Positions 10,452-20,110 of a stretch of DNA of 45,129 nt are shown in pieces. Under the pieces are notes generated by a model. That model was not told the origin of the DNA and did not search any database. It saw only the letters and a program-made list of their open reading frames with translations. Source of the stretch: Mucidula mucida. Taxonomy: Eukaryota > Basidiomycota > Agaricomycetes > Agaricales > Physalacriaceae. The first letter of the stretch is position 1. The number at the start of each line of letters is the position of its first letter. The stretch lies in contig JADNYV010000281.1 in NCBI GenBank assembly GCA_015501055.1, positions 1 through 45,129 of the forward strand, read 5' to 3'. A program made the translations under genes and the position numbers.

Positions 10452-12219
10452 ATGCTGCCCACATTGCTGATATTGACGCTGGCCACCACGGTCTCGGCCA
10501 AGTTCAACCCGCTCCATCACTCTGGACCTGCGTCGCCGTACTTTGACGCGCCATCGCAGTTTGGCATCGATGTGGGAACACCGGAGAATTGTGTCGTTGA
10601 TCAGGCCGCGTATATCCTGCGGCATGGCTCGTGAGTTTCTATTTGGTTGGTTATATCATGCAGCTTAACATGCTATATAAATAGTCGATTCCCGGAGCCC
10701 GGGTCCCTTTCTGGATGGCAAACTCTGTACACGAAGATTCAGAACGCGAGTTTCACGGCGTGGGGCCCACTGAGCTTTATCGGATCATGGGTGGTTCCCG
10801 TAGACGACGTTGACCATCAGGTGAGTATGTTGATAAAGTAGCTGCTGTCGAACTCTGATTTCACTTCTGCTTTTGGTAGTCTCCGTCTACTGGTGCATAT
10901 CTTTCTGGCACCGGCGCTAGAGAAGCCTTCGAGTTAGGTGTCGACCTTCGGAAACGATACGGGTTCACGGCTGGCGGACACAACTTTACTGCATGGTAAG
11001 TATGTACTTCCATTTCAGCTTCTATCCTCTTACCTCAAATAGGTCTGCAGCCCAACAACGCTGCGTGGATACTGCCACGTTCTTCGTTCGCGGTTACCTC
11101 TCCCAGGGCAACTACTTCAATGATACGAACGTTAATCGCGGAACGACCATCACACTGCCCGACTCTGTTAATACGACTTTTGCGGACTCGCTCACGCCGT
11201 CGGCGTCTTGCCCGGCTTATGACGATGCGAACAACGGGTCCGCCATCTCGGATGCGTACAGGGCGTTCTATCGCCAAAGAATAGCAGATAGATTGAACCT
11301 ATATCTCAACGGGTTGGTGTTGGACCCGACGGATATCAGAGTCATGCAGGATCTATGTGGGTTCAGCAATGAGATAAATGGGGACAAGAAGTGGTGTGCT
11401 TTGTTCACGGGTGAGATTGTTGCTTTACATTCGCGGACTGAGCTGAGCGTCAGCTTACATAGATGAGGAGTGGCTCGATTATGAGTACGCTCATGACTTG
11501 AACTATTATTATGGGTTAGTCTACCTTGATTTTACATATCATGCAGGTGTGGGTTCACCTCATTATATAGTTCCGGCCAGGAAACGCGCTGTCAGCTACG
11601 GTGGGATACCCGTGGGTCAAAGCTATCTCTGACATTTTCACTGCCGGACCTGGAAATGCGGTCTCGAATGGCAGTCTCGTTACCCCGCCACTTATCATGG
11701 GATTCACAGTACGTTTTTCTGCTGACCTCTATCCTCCCGTCTCAAGTGGCAATTAGCATGACAAAACATCCCACCAGTTCTCTCTGCCCTGGGTCTCTGG
11801 AACACCTCTACCACGGGCGTGTATCCGCTCTCTAAAACCACCGTCGCGCCGACCGCACGTTCCGCTCATCCTACGTCGTCGCGTTCCGCGGTACGTCGCA
11901 CTTGAGCGGCTGACTTGCTCTGCGGTCGACGTTTCTCGGCCTGTGTACATGCAGCCAATGCATCATGGCTGCCAGTGGGGAGCAGTCGACGTACGTTCGG
12001 GTGCGCGTGAATAATGCGCCTGTGCCCATTCCTGCGTGTCAAGGCGGGCCGGGGGCGACGTGTCCTCTAGGCGACTTTGCGAGGTATTTGGGGGTGGATA
12101 TGAAGGGTGTGGCGGGGAACTTTGGGGAGAGGTGTGGGGTTGAGACGGGCGGCGTGAATGATGTAAGGTTTTTGACGCAGAATGGGGCGTATGGGCGTGT
12201 GGGCGTGGGTGTGAATTGA
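10452..12219 (+). CDS. Secreted histidine acid phosphatase (phytase-like), frame-broken in its 3' third
   Basis: Branch-2 histidine phosphatases hydrolyse phosphomonoesters, including phytate, outside the cell. A signal peptide (MLPTLLILTLATTVSA) is followed by the catalytic RHGSR motif at residues 57-61, split by the first intron. The proton-donor HD appears in MGFT-HD near 11761. Six or more introns were placed; exons through 11517 are clean. After that the conserved protein can be followed only by changing frame. Breaks fall near 11577 (G-S-G to PGNALS), 11765 (HD to IPPVLSALGLWN), 11838, 11892 (FRG to YVALERLTC) and about 11960, before PVPIPACQGGPGATCPLGDF and the stop at 12217-12219. Each break equals one missing base. 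Either the gene is decaying or the sequence has uncorrected indels. Thiamine-repressible phosphatase is the alternative name. Confidence 0.8.
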
Positions 12220-12410
12220 GTGTGTCGGATATGTTCAAGTCTGCTACGTTCGAGTTTTCGTGTAACCTGGAGAATGAACATCAGCTAATTGCTTTCAATA
12301 GTCTTGCTTAGTTGGATTGTTCCCGACGTTTAAGTTGTTTTGGCCTTCGATTGATGGTACTTTTCAAACTGTATTCATACGCAGTTGATAGCAATAGTTG
12401 TGATATCCTC

Positions 12411-13110
12411 TCACGTGACAGTCTGAAAATCAAAGTGGAAACTCTTAATCTCCATTATCCAAGTTTCTAGATTCTCACTTCTGTGTTGACCATTTATTGA
12501 CTGAAATAGTTTGCAGAATCTGCTCACCAGTTCTTTCGTTGACACTGAAGCAAATGTGACGGTGAGTTCCATGTAAAGGAAAAGATACAGAAACGTCATA
12601 CCTCGAGAACCAGCTTGTACTACTAATTTTTGAGCTTAGCATAAACGGAAGATAGAACTTAGAGCTTACCCCGCTACACCATTTCAACGGCACGTCTTCC
12701 GATTTCGGTCTAGCACACTCCCAGCATGTCGTCGTCATATCTTTTTTCGCCTTTTTGATGTCTTCTGTCTTGGACGCGAGCTGTTCAAATATTTCATCGC
12801 GGCCTTCCGGGATGATGTGGAACCGAGGAATGGATCTTGAGAATATTGGTGCCCTCGGCAGGAATTTCGCGCATTGCTTGGATGGACGAGGAACACGATT
12901 TTGAGCGTCGATGGTCAACAAATATCCGCCGATCGCTTGACCATAGATAAGATCTCGGAAGCACCGGTAAGGACCGACCACCTTCATGTCGAACCACCAC
13001 TGGAATGGCGTTTCGCAGTCAGTGCTCACACATCTCTTCGCTCTTCGAGACCAAATTTGGCCTTTTCGACAGATAATCAATACGCAACACGCGCTGCTGA
13101 CGATACGGAC
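12411..13110 (-). pseudogene. MYND-finger-like protein remnant
   Basis: A 201-codon frame (12475-13080) contains TTCWECARPKSEDVPLKWCSG, resembling the first half of a MYND zinc finger (CxxC then LKxCSxC). Downstream pieces such as CQRKNW resemble the second half, but only after splicing that I could not make frame-consistent. The third cysteine of the motif is not seen. Upstream, YRCFRDLIYGQAIGGYLLTI looks like genuine protein. No N-terminal exons were recognised. MYND domains mediate protein-protein contacts. This may be a degraded copy or a gene with splice sites I have misjudged. It is convergent with the phosphatase. Confidence 0.4.
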
Positions 13111-14265
13111 TAGGTAATCAGACTGTCAATTGTCTGTTGTTCACGACCTCAGATATCTTCGGTTATGTTCTATCACTGCTGAACCTGCTGTCAAAATACG
13201 AGGAACGCTTCGTTCCATTGCCGCTGTGACTCCGTTAAGGCGGCCGACTCTTGAAGCAATTCTCTGGGAACAGGAACTGCGGCACTTCGGTGCCACACTT
13301 GCGAGGTTGGTTCGATAACTTTTTCACGTGTTGCTCACATCTATAAACGACATAGGTAGCTGTTCAATGGCGATATTGTTCAATGTTGTACTTCCCTCAG
13401 AGTGGTGATGGATACATCTAGTTCTCCCTGCAGTCCAGAACGAATCTGATGGCTCGTGTTATTTGGCTTAACCACCTCCCTTCGAACTCTGAGTAGGGGA
13501 TGCTAGTACGTTTATCGCCTTTGTTCTTGATGTCTGAGATAAAAATAACGTGTCAGAAATGATCACCTCATATGGGCCTTTGAAGCCACGATTTCAAGCT
13601 TGCGCAGAGTGCTGAATCAGAACGTCTTTTCTTCTGAGATGAATTGCCGGAGCTCTGAGCGCGTATCCAGCACGACATCAAAGCCTGACTTGCACTGATC
13701 TCCGTTAGACCGCAGTCACGATCGGAGAAGATAGGAATCGACATCACCGACTAAAGCAACTGTAGCAGTCCTCGCCATCCTCAGTGATGGGGGAGAAAAG
13801 CTGTTGGATGGCGGATACCCGCCGGCTACCCCGGCAACGGATCCAACCGGGTCAAGACTGTGATTTCCCCGCAACCCCGCAATCTGCGTCACTCTTCGAC
13901 CATCTTCATTGATGTATTCATGTGTCTCCGGCTTTGGCTCCTGGGCGTATTCCCTCGTCCGCCGTTGCCTAGACTGTGCCGCCCAATTCGAAGCTGGCGT
14001 TTCCCCACACGGAGTAACAAAAACGCGAGCCCGCCGACTGCATGCCGACGCCTTTAGATTTCCCCCGCACATTGTACTGCTGATCTCCAGAGTCCACTTG
14101 CGGAGACCCGTATAACGGAAGAACACCACGTTTCACATGCTAATTGAAACTAGTTCCGCTTGGAATGGCCCCTAAGTAGTACTTAATGGAGGAGGGAGAC
14201 ATCGTTCTCCTCCCATCCACCTCCTCTACACTACGACGACTTTAACGACCCCACCATATTAAGCG
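13111..14265. other. Region without confident gene
   Basis: A 137-codon - strand frame at 13716-14129 contains EPKPETHEYINEDGRRVTQI, which looks protein-like, but no family is recognised. The last 100 bp before 14266 are the SFC1 promoter. Confidence 0.3.
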
Positions 14266-15453
14266 ATGTCGCGATCTGGCAGTGGGAAGAAACCGGTCGG
14301 CTTCGCCACACACATAACGGCGGGCGGATTTGCTGGTGCTTGTGAAGCTGTATGTCGTGCTGTCTCCCTTGGTGTTGACCCCCCATCTAATAAAGTGCTG
14401 CAGTTAACATGTCAGCCATTAGACACTATCAAAGTTCGAATGCAGTTGTCGCGTTCAGGGCGAGCACCGGGGGTTAGTCCATCATCATCGAGAACGCGCC
14501 CAATTTTCTAATTCCGTCTTAGACCAAACCACGCGGATTCTTCGCCACTGGATCTTACATCGTCAATCGCGAAACGCCTCTCGCTCTGTACAAAGGCCTA
14601 GGGGCCGTTCTTTCTGGCATTGTCCCAAAAATGTCCATCCGTTTCGCCAGTTTCGAGGCGTATAAGGGGTGGCTTGCAGATGAGTCTACGGGGAAGACTA
14701 GCGTAGGGGGCATCTTCCTTGGTGTGTTTTACCCTTGGCGTTATCACGTCCCATCGACTCAAATAGCCTCGTTCACCAGCTGGACTCGGCGCGGGAACCA
14801 CAGAGGCGGTCGCAGTTGTCACGCCCATGGAGGTCGTTAAGATCCGGCTACAGGCTCAGCAACACTCCCTGGCCGATCCTCTCGAGATACCGCGGTACCG
14901 CAATGCTGCCCATGCTGTGTATACCATTGTTCGGGAGGAGGGCGCGTCGGCACTGTATCGCGGGGTCTCATTAACAGCCCTGAGACAGGCCACGAATCAG
15001 GGTGCAAACTTTACGGTGTATCAGGAGCTGAAGAAAGTGGCGCAGACATGGCAGCCCGACGTGCAGGATCTACCCTCCTACCAGCATATGATAATTGGTT
15101 TGATTTCTGGTGCCGCGGGACCGATGTCGAACGCGCCCATAGACACGATCAAGACGCGTGAGTGGACTCGCCTCTTATCTCCGTCTTATCTTCATCCACT
15201 AACTCCGCTTATTTCGCCAGGTCTGCAAAAGTCCTCATTCCCCTCTGGCACGTCTGCGATGCGGCGGATTCTCAACATCGCGGAGGATATGTGGAAGACG
15301 GAGGGAGTTAAATCGTTTTACAAGGGGCTCACGCCACGGATATTGCGTGTTGCGCCTGGGCAGGCGATTGTCTTTGCGGTGTATGAGAGGGTGAGTACGG
15401 CGATTGAGCGGTTGGGTAAGAAGGAACATGAGGAGGACAGTTATTCGGAGTAA
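14266..15453 (+). CDS. SFC1: Mitochondrial succinate/fumarate antiporter
   Basis: This mitochondrial carrier (SLC25 family) exchanges cytosolic succinate for matrix fumarate, linking the glyoxylate cycle to gluconeogenesis. Three carrier repeats are visible with signature motifs QPLDTIKVRMQ, TPMEVVKIRLQ and APIDTIKTRLQ, plus ITAGGFAGACEA, YKGLGAVLSGIVPKMSIRF and GVSLTALRQATNQGANF, which fit the Sfc1/Acr1 subgroup. Five exons run from ATG 14266 to TAA 15451-15453. The introns are a 57-bp one after ACEA, one after GRAPG, one ending at CACCAG before LGAGTTEA, and one splitting the third signature (ACG-C/GT-CTG). All phases agree and no lesion was seen. It carries a charged C-terminal tail (KKEHEEDSYSE). 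Confidence 0.93.
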
Positions 15454-16145
15454 CGGACTGAACTCAATCACGATTCAATCTGTCCCTATATCGTACGTAG
15501 CATTTATTTAAGGAACACGAACATTGTAGACATCATGGACCTGTTGGCTGATTGCTTTGAAGATTCATTTTCTGATCATTACCCAAATCGGTAGGAATGT
15601 GCTCTGCAGCCATAAAGGGAAGAGTGGCTTCGCGTCTTACCTGCATTTGTTTACGTGCGGTGCAAGAAGATTTATCTTGCCTGCCAGTGGACAGTAGTCC
15701 AGTCTGCCCAACGCGAGGGGCGTGCCCTCCGTGAACATGTGAAAGATCTAGTAGCTCTACGTCCAAGAGACGAGCTTGAAGGAAACCACGCGTACTGTGC
15801 GTCTTGCTGAAGCTAACCTCGCTTACAGCAGTGCCTTGTGTCATGTATAGGAAGGGTGAAAGATCAGAGTTGACAGAAGACATAAATGAATAGGCTAGTG
15901 AACATGTGAAGTGAGATACCGAGCAGTTCAATCTGCAGCGACTTAAATACTACCGGCTGTACACAGATTATGTGCATGGTACCCGCCAGCGGACGCTTCC
16001 CCAAGTGAGTCCTCAACGTCAGACACCAATGTGGCATTGTCTACGCACAGTCAGGCGACGCGGACGAATTGAACATATAACGAAGACAACAGTAGCATAG
16101 AACGTGTTCAAGGCGTCTACTTTCAACGTTGACTTGGTAGTGAGG
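15454..16145. other. Intergenic region
   Basis: 3' flank of SFC1, then sequence with no recognised gene. A 132-codon - strand frame (15533-15931) has no motif and is not called. Confidence 0.3.
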
Positions 16146-16147
16146 TA

Positions 16148-16391
16148 CTGTAGCGTTTCAACCGTATATTCTCATATCGGGTCACGCTGCCTCACGAACC
16201 GAACCTATACATATAGCATATTGCGTCACGGAGCCTCTTAGCCAGGCACAAGCATCCAAAAGTGGAAATTTCAGGTCCCACCTGTGGCGGGCCTGTCCAA
16301 ATAAGGGAATTTAAGGGTCTGTGAAGCTGTTCACTGTAAGTTCGCAGCATATCGGGTCACAAGCTGCGAACCTACGATTGAAACACTACAG
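16148..16391. mobile_element. 244-bp MITE with TA target duplication
   Basis: Terminal inverted repeats begin CTGTAGCGTTTCAACCGTA on the left and, read inward on the other strand, CTGTAGTGTTTCAATCGTA on the right, with two C/T differences. The dinucleotide TA flanks both ends (16146-16147 and 16392-16393). There is no coding capacity. A 13-nt word, catatcgggtcac, occurs twice inside, near each end. The TA duplication fits Tc1/mariner-type mobilisation. The TIR differs from that of the element at 16526, so another transposase would be needed. Confidence 0.7.
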
Positions 16392-16525
16392 TACTGTACA
16401 TAAAGCTGCATTTCATAGAGCAGTGTCAGAAACACCTTAGAGTACCTTTGAAGGCCTCCTTCCATCCGCTACTGTAGCGGAAGCATACATACAATATCGC
16501 CAGGAGACATACTAATCACTTTGTA

Positions 16526-16561
16526 AGATAGGCGCCATCCAGATCCAGCCACATCACGTGA
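16526..16561 (+). repeat. Left terminal inverted repeat
   Basis: 36 bp beginning AGATAGGCGCCATCC. It matches the reverse complement of 18038-18073 with one mismatch. Confidence 0.85.
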
Positions 16562-16918
16562 CCAAAACGTGACAGCGCCTTCCCGCCCATAACCCGCTAT
16601 GACGGCGGGATATCGGGATAAACTACAACCCAGAAAAGGTTCAGACAGGTCATTAATTGCATGTTTGGGTTTTATATTGTTCATAAATATCTTGAATAAA
16701 AAGTTTTATAGTAATTTTTCCAAAAGTGCTTAGAATGCTATGTTGAGTTCCCCGCTGAAACTTGAAAATTTAGTCAGAAAATTTTCACGCAGTGTGGCGC
16801 AGCATTATCGAGTCACGTGTCTGCATCGCGGGGGCCTCATGTAGGCCTCATGTGAGGGTACATAACGTGTAATGCCCCTACTGAATCATCCCCGGCATCC
16901 AGTGTCACTCCATACAGC

Positions 16919-17908
16919 ATGCCGAAGACTAAGAAGAGCAAGAGAGCACAAAACCTTGGCCACTATGCCAAGGTATGATATCCAGCTTCCGCTTGATTCT
17001 TGCTAACAAGTCTGAATAGAAAAGTAACGCCTCACAAGCTGTTAAGGAGCAGACTTCCGCCAAATCATCATATGAGGTCAGTTCTTTAGGCCATGGATTT
17101 ATATGACATCTAACAGGACTTGCAGCAACAGTCTGATGTGGACATGGATGTTGATCTAGTTTCTGACTCTCAGGACTCCGGCGATGAGGACCTAAACGTG
17201 GCAAAACGACAAAGCAAGTCCGCATGCACGACGCAACATTTCAAGACGGCACCCCACAGTGTCTCTACAACGAGGACGGGAGCTTCAAGGGCATGGCTAA
17301 GCTCATCTCAGAGCGCCGTGAACACGGTCATCATCTTCCCAATCCATCCACCCTTCTGGCTGAATGTACAACCATCACCCGAGACGACAAAGGAAAAAAG
17401 CATACTGAGAAGTTTTCCTGTCGCAATCTCCCCACGACCACTTGTTGCATGCAGAAAGTGATGTACTCCGAGGCTGATTTAAAATCCCAGAAGTCTTGGC
17501 TCGAAGAGCACTGCGAGCCACGTGGCTACAGCATTATTCTCTTTCCAAAATATCATCCGGAGCTGAACTGCATCGAGCAGTGCTGGGGCTATGCCAAGAG
17601 GATATACTGTATGTTCCCATTGTCATCGCGGGAGGATGTCTTGCATCAGAACATCCTCAAGGCACTTGACGCTGTCCCACTCAAATCAATCCGGAAGTGT
17701 GTCACTCATCAACATCTGCTTCCTGTACTGACAGGCTTCTGACAGATTTGCAACACAATCCTCTCAATTTCTGGATGCTTATTCGGAGAGGCTCAGCGCT
17801 GCAGAAGCGGCTTGGACTAACAAGAAGTTCCGAGGCCACCAAACCCTGCCCCCGGATTTTGCACAGGATATGCCGAAGTTGCCAAATTATAGTGATATGA
17901 CAGCATAA
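16919..17908 (+). pseudogene. DDE transposase, N-terminus and C-terminal third only
   Basis: ATG at 16919 (MPKTKKSKRAQNLGHYAK) is followed by two introns and an acidic stretch (QQSDVDMDVDLVSDSQDSGD). The frame then shifts into the conserved C-terminal region: QDGTPQCLYNEDG, a Cys-rich segment (TTTCCMQ), FPKYHPELNCIEQCWGYAKR with the third catalytic acid (the E of CIEQ), and, after an intron with acceptor CTGACAG, FATQSSQFLDAYSERLSAAE to TAA 17906-17908. Agaricomycete DDE (DDE_3-like) transposases of this type carry the first two catalytic Asp in a central part that is absent here. The element cannot encode an active enzyme, but could be mobilised in trans. Confidence 0.75.
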
Positions 17909-18037
17909 TTAGCCTCGAAAATACATCTTATTTGTTGTCTTCTACTCTGACTACCATTTGTAAGCTCCGACACCCTACGCCACACTTCAAAACCGTTGGC
18001 CAAAAATTTCGCGCCGTTACTGTCACACATGTAACGC

Positions 18038-18073
18038 TCACGTGATGTGGCTGGATCTGGATGACGCCTATCT
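18038..18073 (-). repeat. Right terminal inverted repeat
   Basis: Reverse complement begins AGATAGGCGTCATCC. It is paired with 16526-16561. Confidence 0.85.
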
Positions 18074-18075
18074 TA

Positions 18076-18728
18076 GCTACTAGGGACACCAATCGACACT
18101 AGGCGACACACTGAGCACACGGTCAATGAATGTATCTTCAGCGATCCGCGTCGTTTCGGAAAGTTGGAATACGTCAGTCGCAGAACACCATTTGGCCAGC
18201 CTACCCAACAAGAAGGCATCGATGTTACTTATATTGGTTGTTGCCTGAACAATAAATTCCAGGTGACCGTACCTCCCGTTCGTGTGATCATGCCATACGT
18301 TGCTATTTGAAGTCGGTCGTGAAAACATGTTGAGTTGTGCTAGAATGATCAGACTGCGGTGGCAACCACAACGGAAGCTTGTAGTATTGACATGTTGGAC
18401 GGTGCCATTGAAGTATGTATCCCATGCTGCAATGCCGTGCAGGCTGGCATAAAGGAACACAAAAGACGCGTAACAGCGTTATTCTCGATGCCACTCAGTA
18501 CTGTAGACGCGTTCAGAATGTGAGTTTAAATGGGAAAAACGACACACATTGGTCCGGCCAAAACAATCCACAGCCAACGTTGAACTTTTACGAGGCCGCA
18601 TCGGTAGTCACTTTTGGAAAGGTTTGCAACAGTTTAACGAGAGAGAGTCGCCCTTGAGAGAATCCTAGAAGGTATGGAATGATTCTGCGGATTACGGGCG
18701 GCGCGCATGACCTCCAACCCATCAAAGT
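18076..18728. other. Region without confident gene
   Basis: A 126-codon - strand frame (18080-18460) ends immediately beside the transposon. It shows no motif and may be unrelated. Confidence 0.25.
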
Positions 18729-18884
18729 CTAGCGGCCGGCGATGATATTCTTTACCTCCCAATAGCGGCGAACTCTGCCCTTGGGTTGCGCTGGCCCACG
18801 CCTAAAGCAGTTCTCATCCGTCGTCCAGTCCTGAAAAAGGGCTATTTCTCGAGTCGAACACATAGCGCTCTCGTACAAAATCAT
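18729..18884 (-). CDS. Small ORF, 51 codons, unknown
   Basis: ATG 18884 to TAG 18729. The text includes REIALFQDWTTDENCFRRGP and a basic end (RVRRYWEVKN). Residue composition looks protein-like (W, D, E, R rich, few low-information residues), but no family is recognised. It could be an exon of a larger - strand gene or a chance frame. It lies downstream of the BTB gene on the same strand. Confidence 0.3.
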   Translation of the reverse strand: MILYESAMCSTREIALFQDWTTDENCFRRGPAQPKGRVRRYWEVKNIIAGR

Positions 18885-19059
18885 AGTAATCGTGTTCTCG
18901 TCGGCTGTTCAATACGAAACGACATAAACAGTCGCGCCGCGTTGCGCTAAAAGCAATGCGCTTTGGAAAGTGCCACAGACCTAAAGCACAACGAATCGAA
19001 GAATAAAATGGGATATAAACGAAGGTGAAGAAATAAGACGGAAATTAGATCAGCTATCG

Positions 19060-20110
19060 TCAAATTGTCGCCTTGAAGTAAAGATCAGCAGTCTGTTCGA
19101 TACCTCGATTTAAAGTACGAACCGTAACCTGCGCCCAATGCGCCGCCGCTGCGGACAACGTCTGCTCAAAATTGGCTCGACACAACCCACACGTGATCTC
19201 ACCAGCGTACCGCCGCATCGACGCAACCAGTAACGGCGGAGACATGTCTGCAAGACTACGTATCAGCAGTGGCGTCAGTGGACAACGACCGGACAACACC
19301 AACCTGGCCTCACATCATTTACCACTGACGCCGCAGCCAGCGCCCAAGCCCTCTGCGAGTCCGCCTTACATCCCACTCCCCCATGCGCCGGTGGTTGCAC
19401 GATAAGAATCTCCTTCAGGCGCTGCATCCTGTCCAGATGCAACATAAACAGGCGCTTCAGGTATCGCGCGCCCATGCGCACGGCCATCTCATCCGTAAGA
19501 TTTTCCAGCTTGAACGACAGCAGATGACCGGACACCAACACTGCCAATTCGTCGAGGTGATGATGCGCCGCGAGGATGTACACTTCAATGGGGCGGTGTG
19601 GTGCATGCGAGTAGAGGAGACGGAAAAGGTGGTTGTCTGGCGTGATGAGCGCATGCGGGGCAAGACCGTACAGCGGGAGGCGGTCGACCGCGTACATAAG
19701 GGTTTCAAATGACGGGTTGTAAGGCGCACTGGGTATATCGTAGAGGGCGTGAAGAATGATGTTGAGAATATTTGAGTCGTCCTCGACCGTGATGATACCA
19801 GCCATCAACAGGAGGGTGCCAAATGCGTTGCTCGACACATGGGCCAAAACGCTACGGTGTACGTAGAATAAGACTGCATCGGAGGTTTTGAGCACGATGT
19901 CAGGGGGAACCGAGGGTATAAGGTGGGCAGCCGGGTGAAATGCTGTGGATACTGAGGAAATATCCCTCTGCAAATCGACGGTCAGCTTAGCAAATGACGA
20001 CCGTGTCTGGCACCTACAGACTCGGCCAGCATCCGTTTGTCTGCAAAGTCCCCTGCAGTTACTGGTTGCCCATCCTCCCCGACGGAACCGACCATGATGC
20101 GCGAGGACAT
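19060..20110 (-). CDS. BTB/POZ domain protein
   Basis: BTB domains dimerise and often recruit cullin-3 ubiquitin ligases. The protein reads MSSRIMVGSVGEDGQPVTAG in exon 1. Exon 2 has a BTB core (AHLIPSVPPDIVLKTSDAVL, then FYVHRSVLAHVSSNAFGTLL) and helices such as YAVDRLPLYGLAPHALITPD and LRDIS-type boundaries. A final exon reads DMSPPLLVASMRRYAGEITC. Introns sit at about 19976-20016 (donor GTAGGT after LAES) and at about 19230-19282 (donor GTTGGT after NDVRP, phase 1). The stop is at 19060. The start at 20110 is the first Met in the open frame; an upstream 5' exon ending near 20165 is possible. The Agaricomycete set of such genes is large, and the specific target is unknown. Confidence 0.7.

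Larger units (their letters stand above)
16526..18073 (+). mobile_element. Tc1/mariner-like DNA transposon, internally deleted
   Basis: The element is bounded by 36-bp terminal inverted repeats (16526-16561 and 18038-18073) that start AGATAGGCG and differ at one position. A TA flanks each side (16524-16525, 18074-18075), the target duplication of the Tc1/mariner/IS630 superfamily. Each TIR contains the palindrome CACGTG within TCACGTGA. The element is 1548 bp long and carries one degraded transposase gene on the + strand. Confidence 0.85.

Noticed and set aside
10229..10546. 105-codon + strand ORF before the phosphatase
   Set aside because: It overlaps the signal peptide exon in another frame and spans the TATA box.
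11963..12281. - strand Pro/Ser/His-rich ORFs
   Set aside because: Shadows of the GC-rich phosphatase 3' end on the opposite strand.
13716..14129. 137-codon - strand ORF
   Set aside because: Partly protein-like (THEYINEDGRRV), but no family or splice partner could be supported.
15533..15931. 132-codon - strand ORF downstream of SFC1
   Set aside because: Low-information composition, no motif.
16469..16684. 71-codon - strand ORF
   Set aside because: It runs through the left terminal repeat of the transposon; a shadow.
18080..18460. 126-codon - strand ORF abutting the transposon
   Set aside because: Considered as a gene disrupted by the insertion, but the left flank at 16.5 kb does not continue it and no family is recognised.
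19383..19729. ORFs antisense or frame-shifted to the BTB exon
   Set aside because: The long BTB frame explains this interval.
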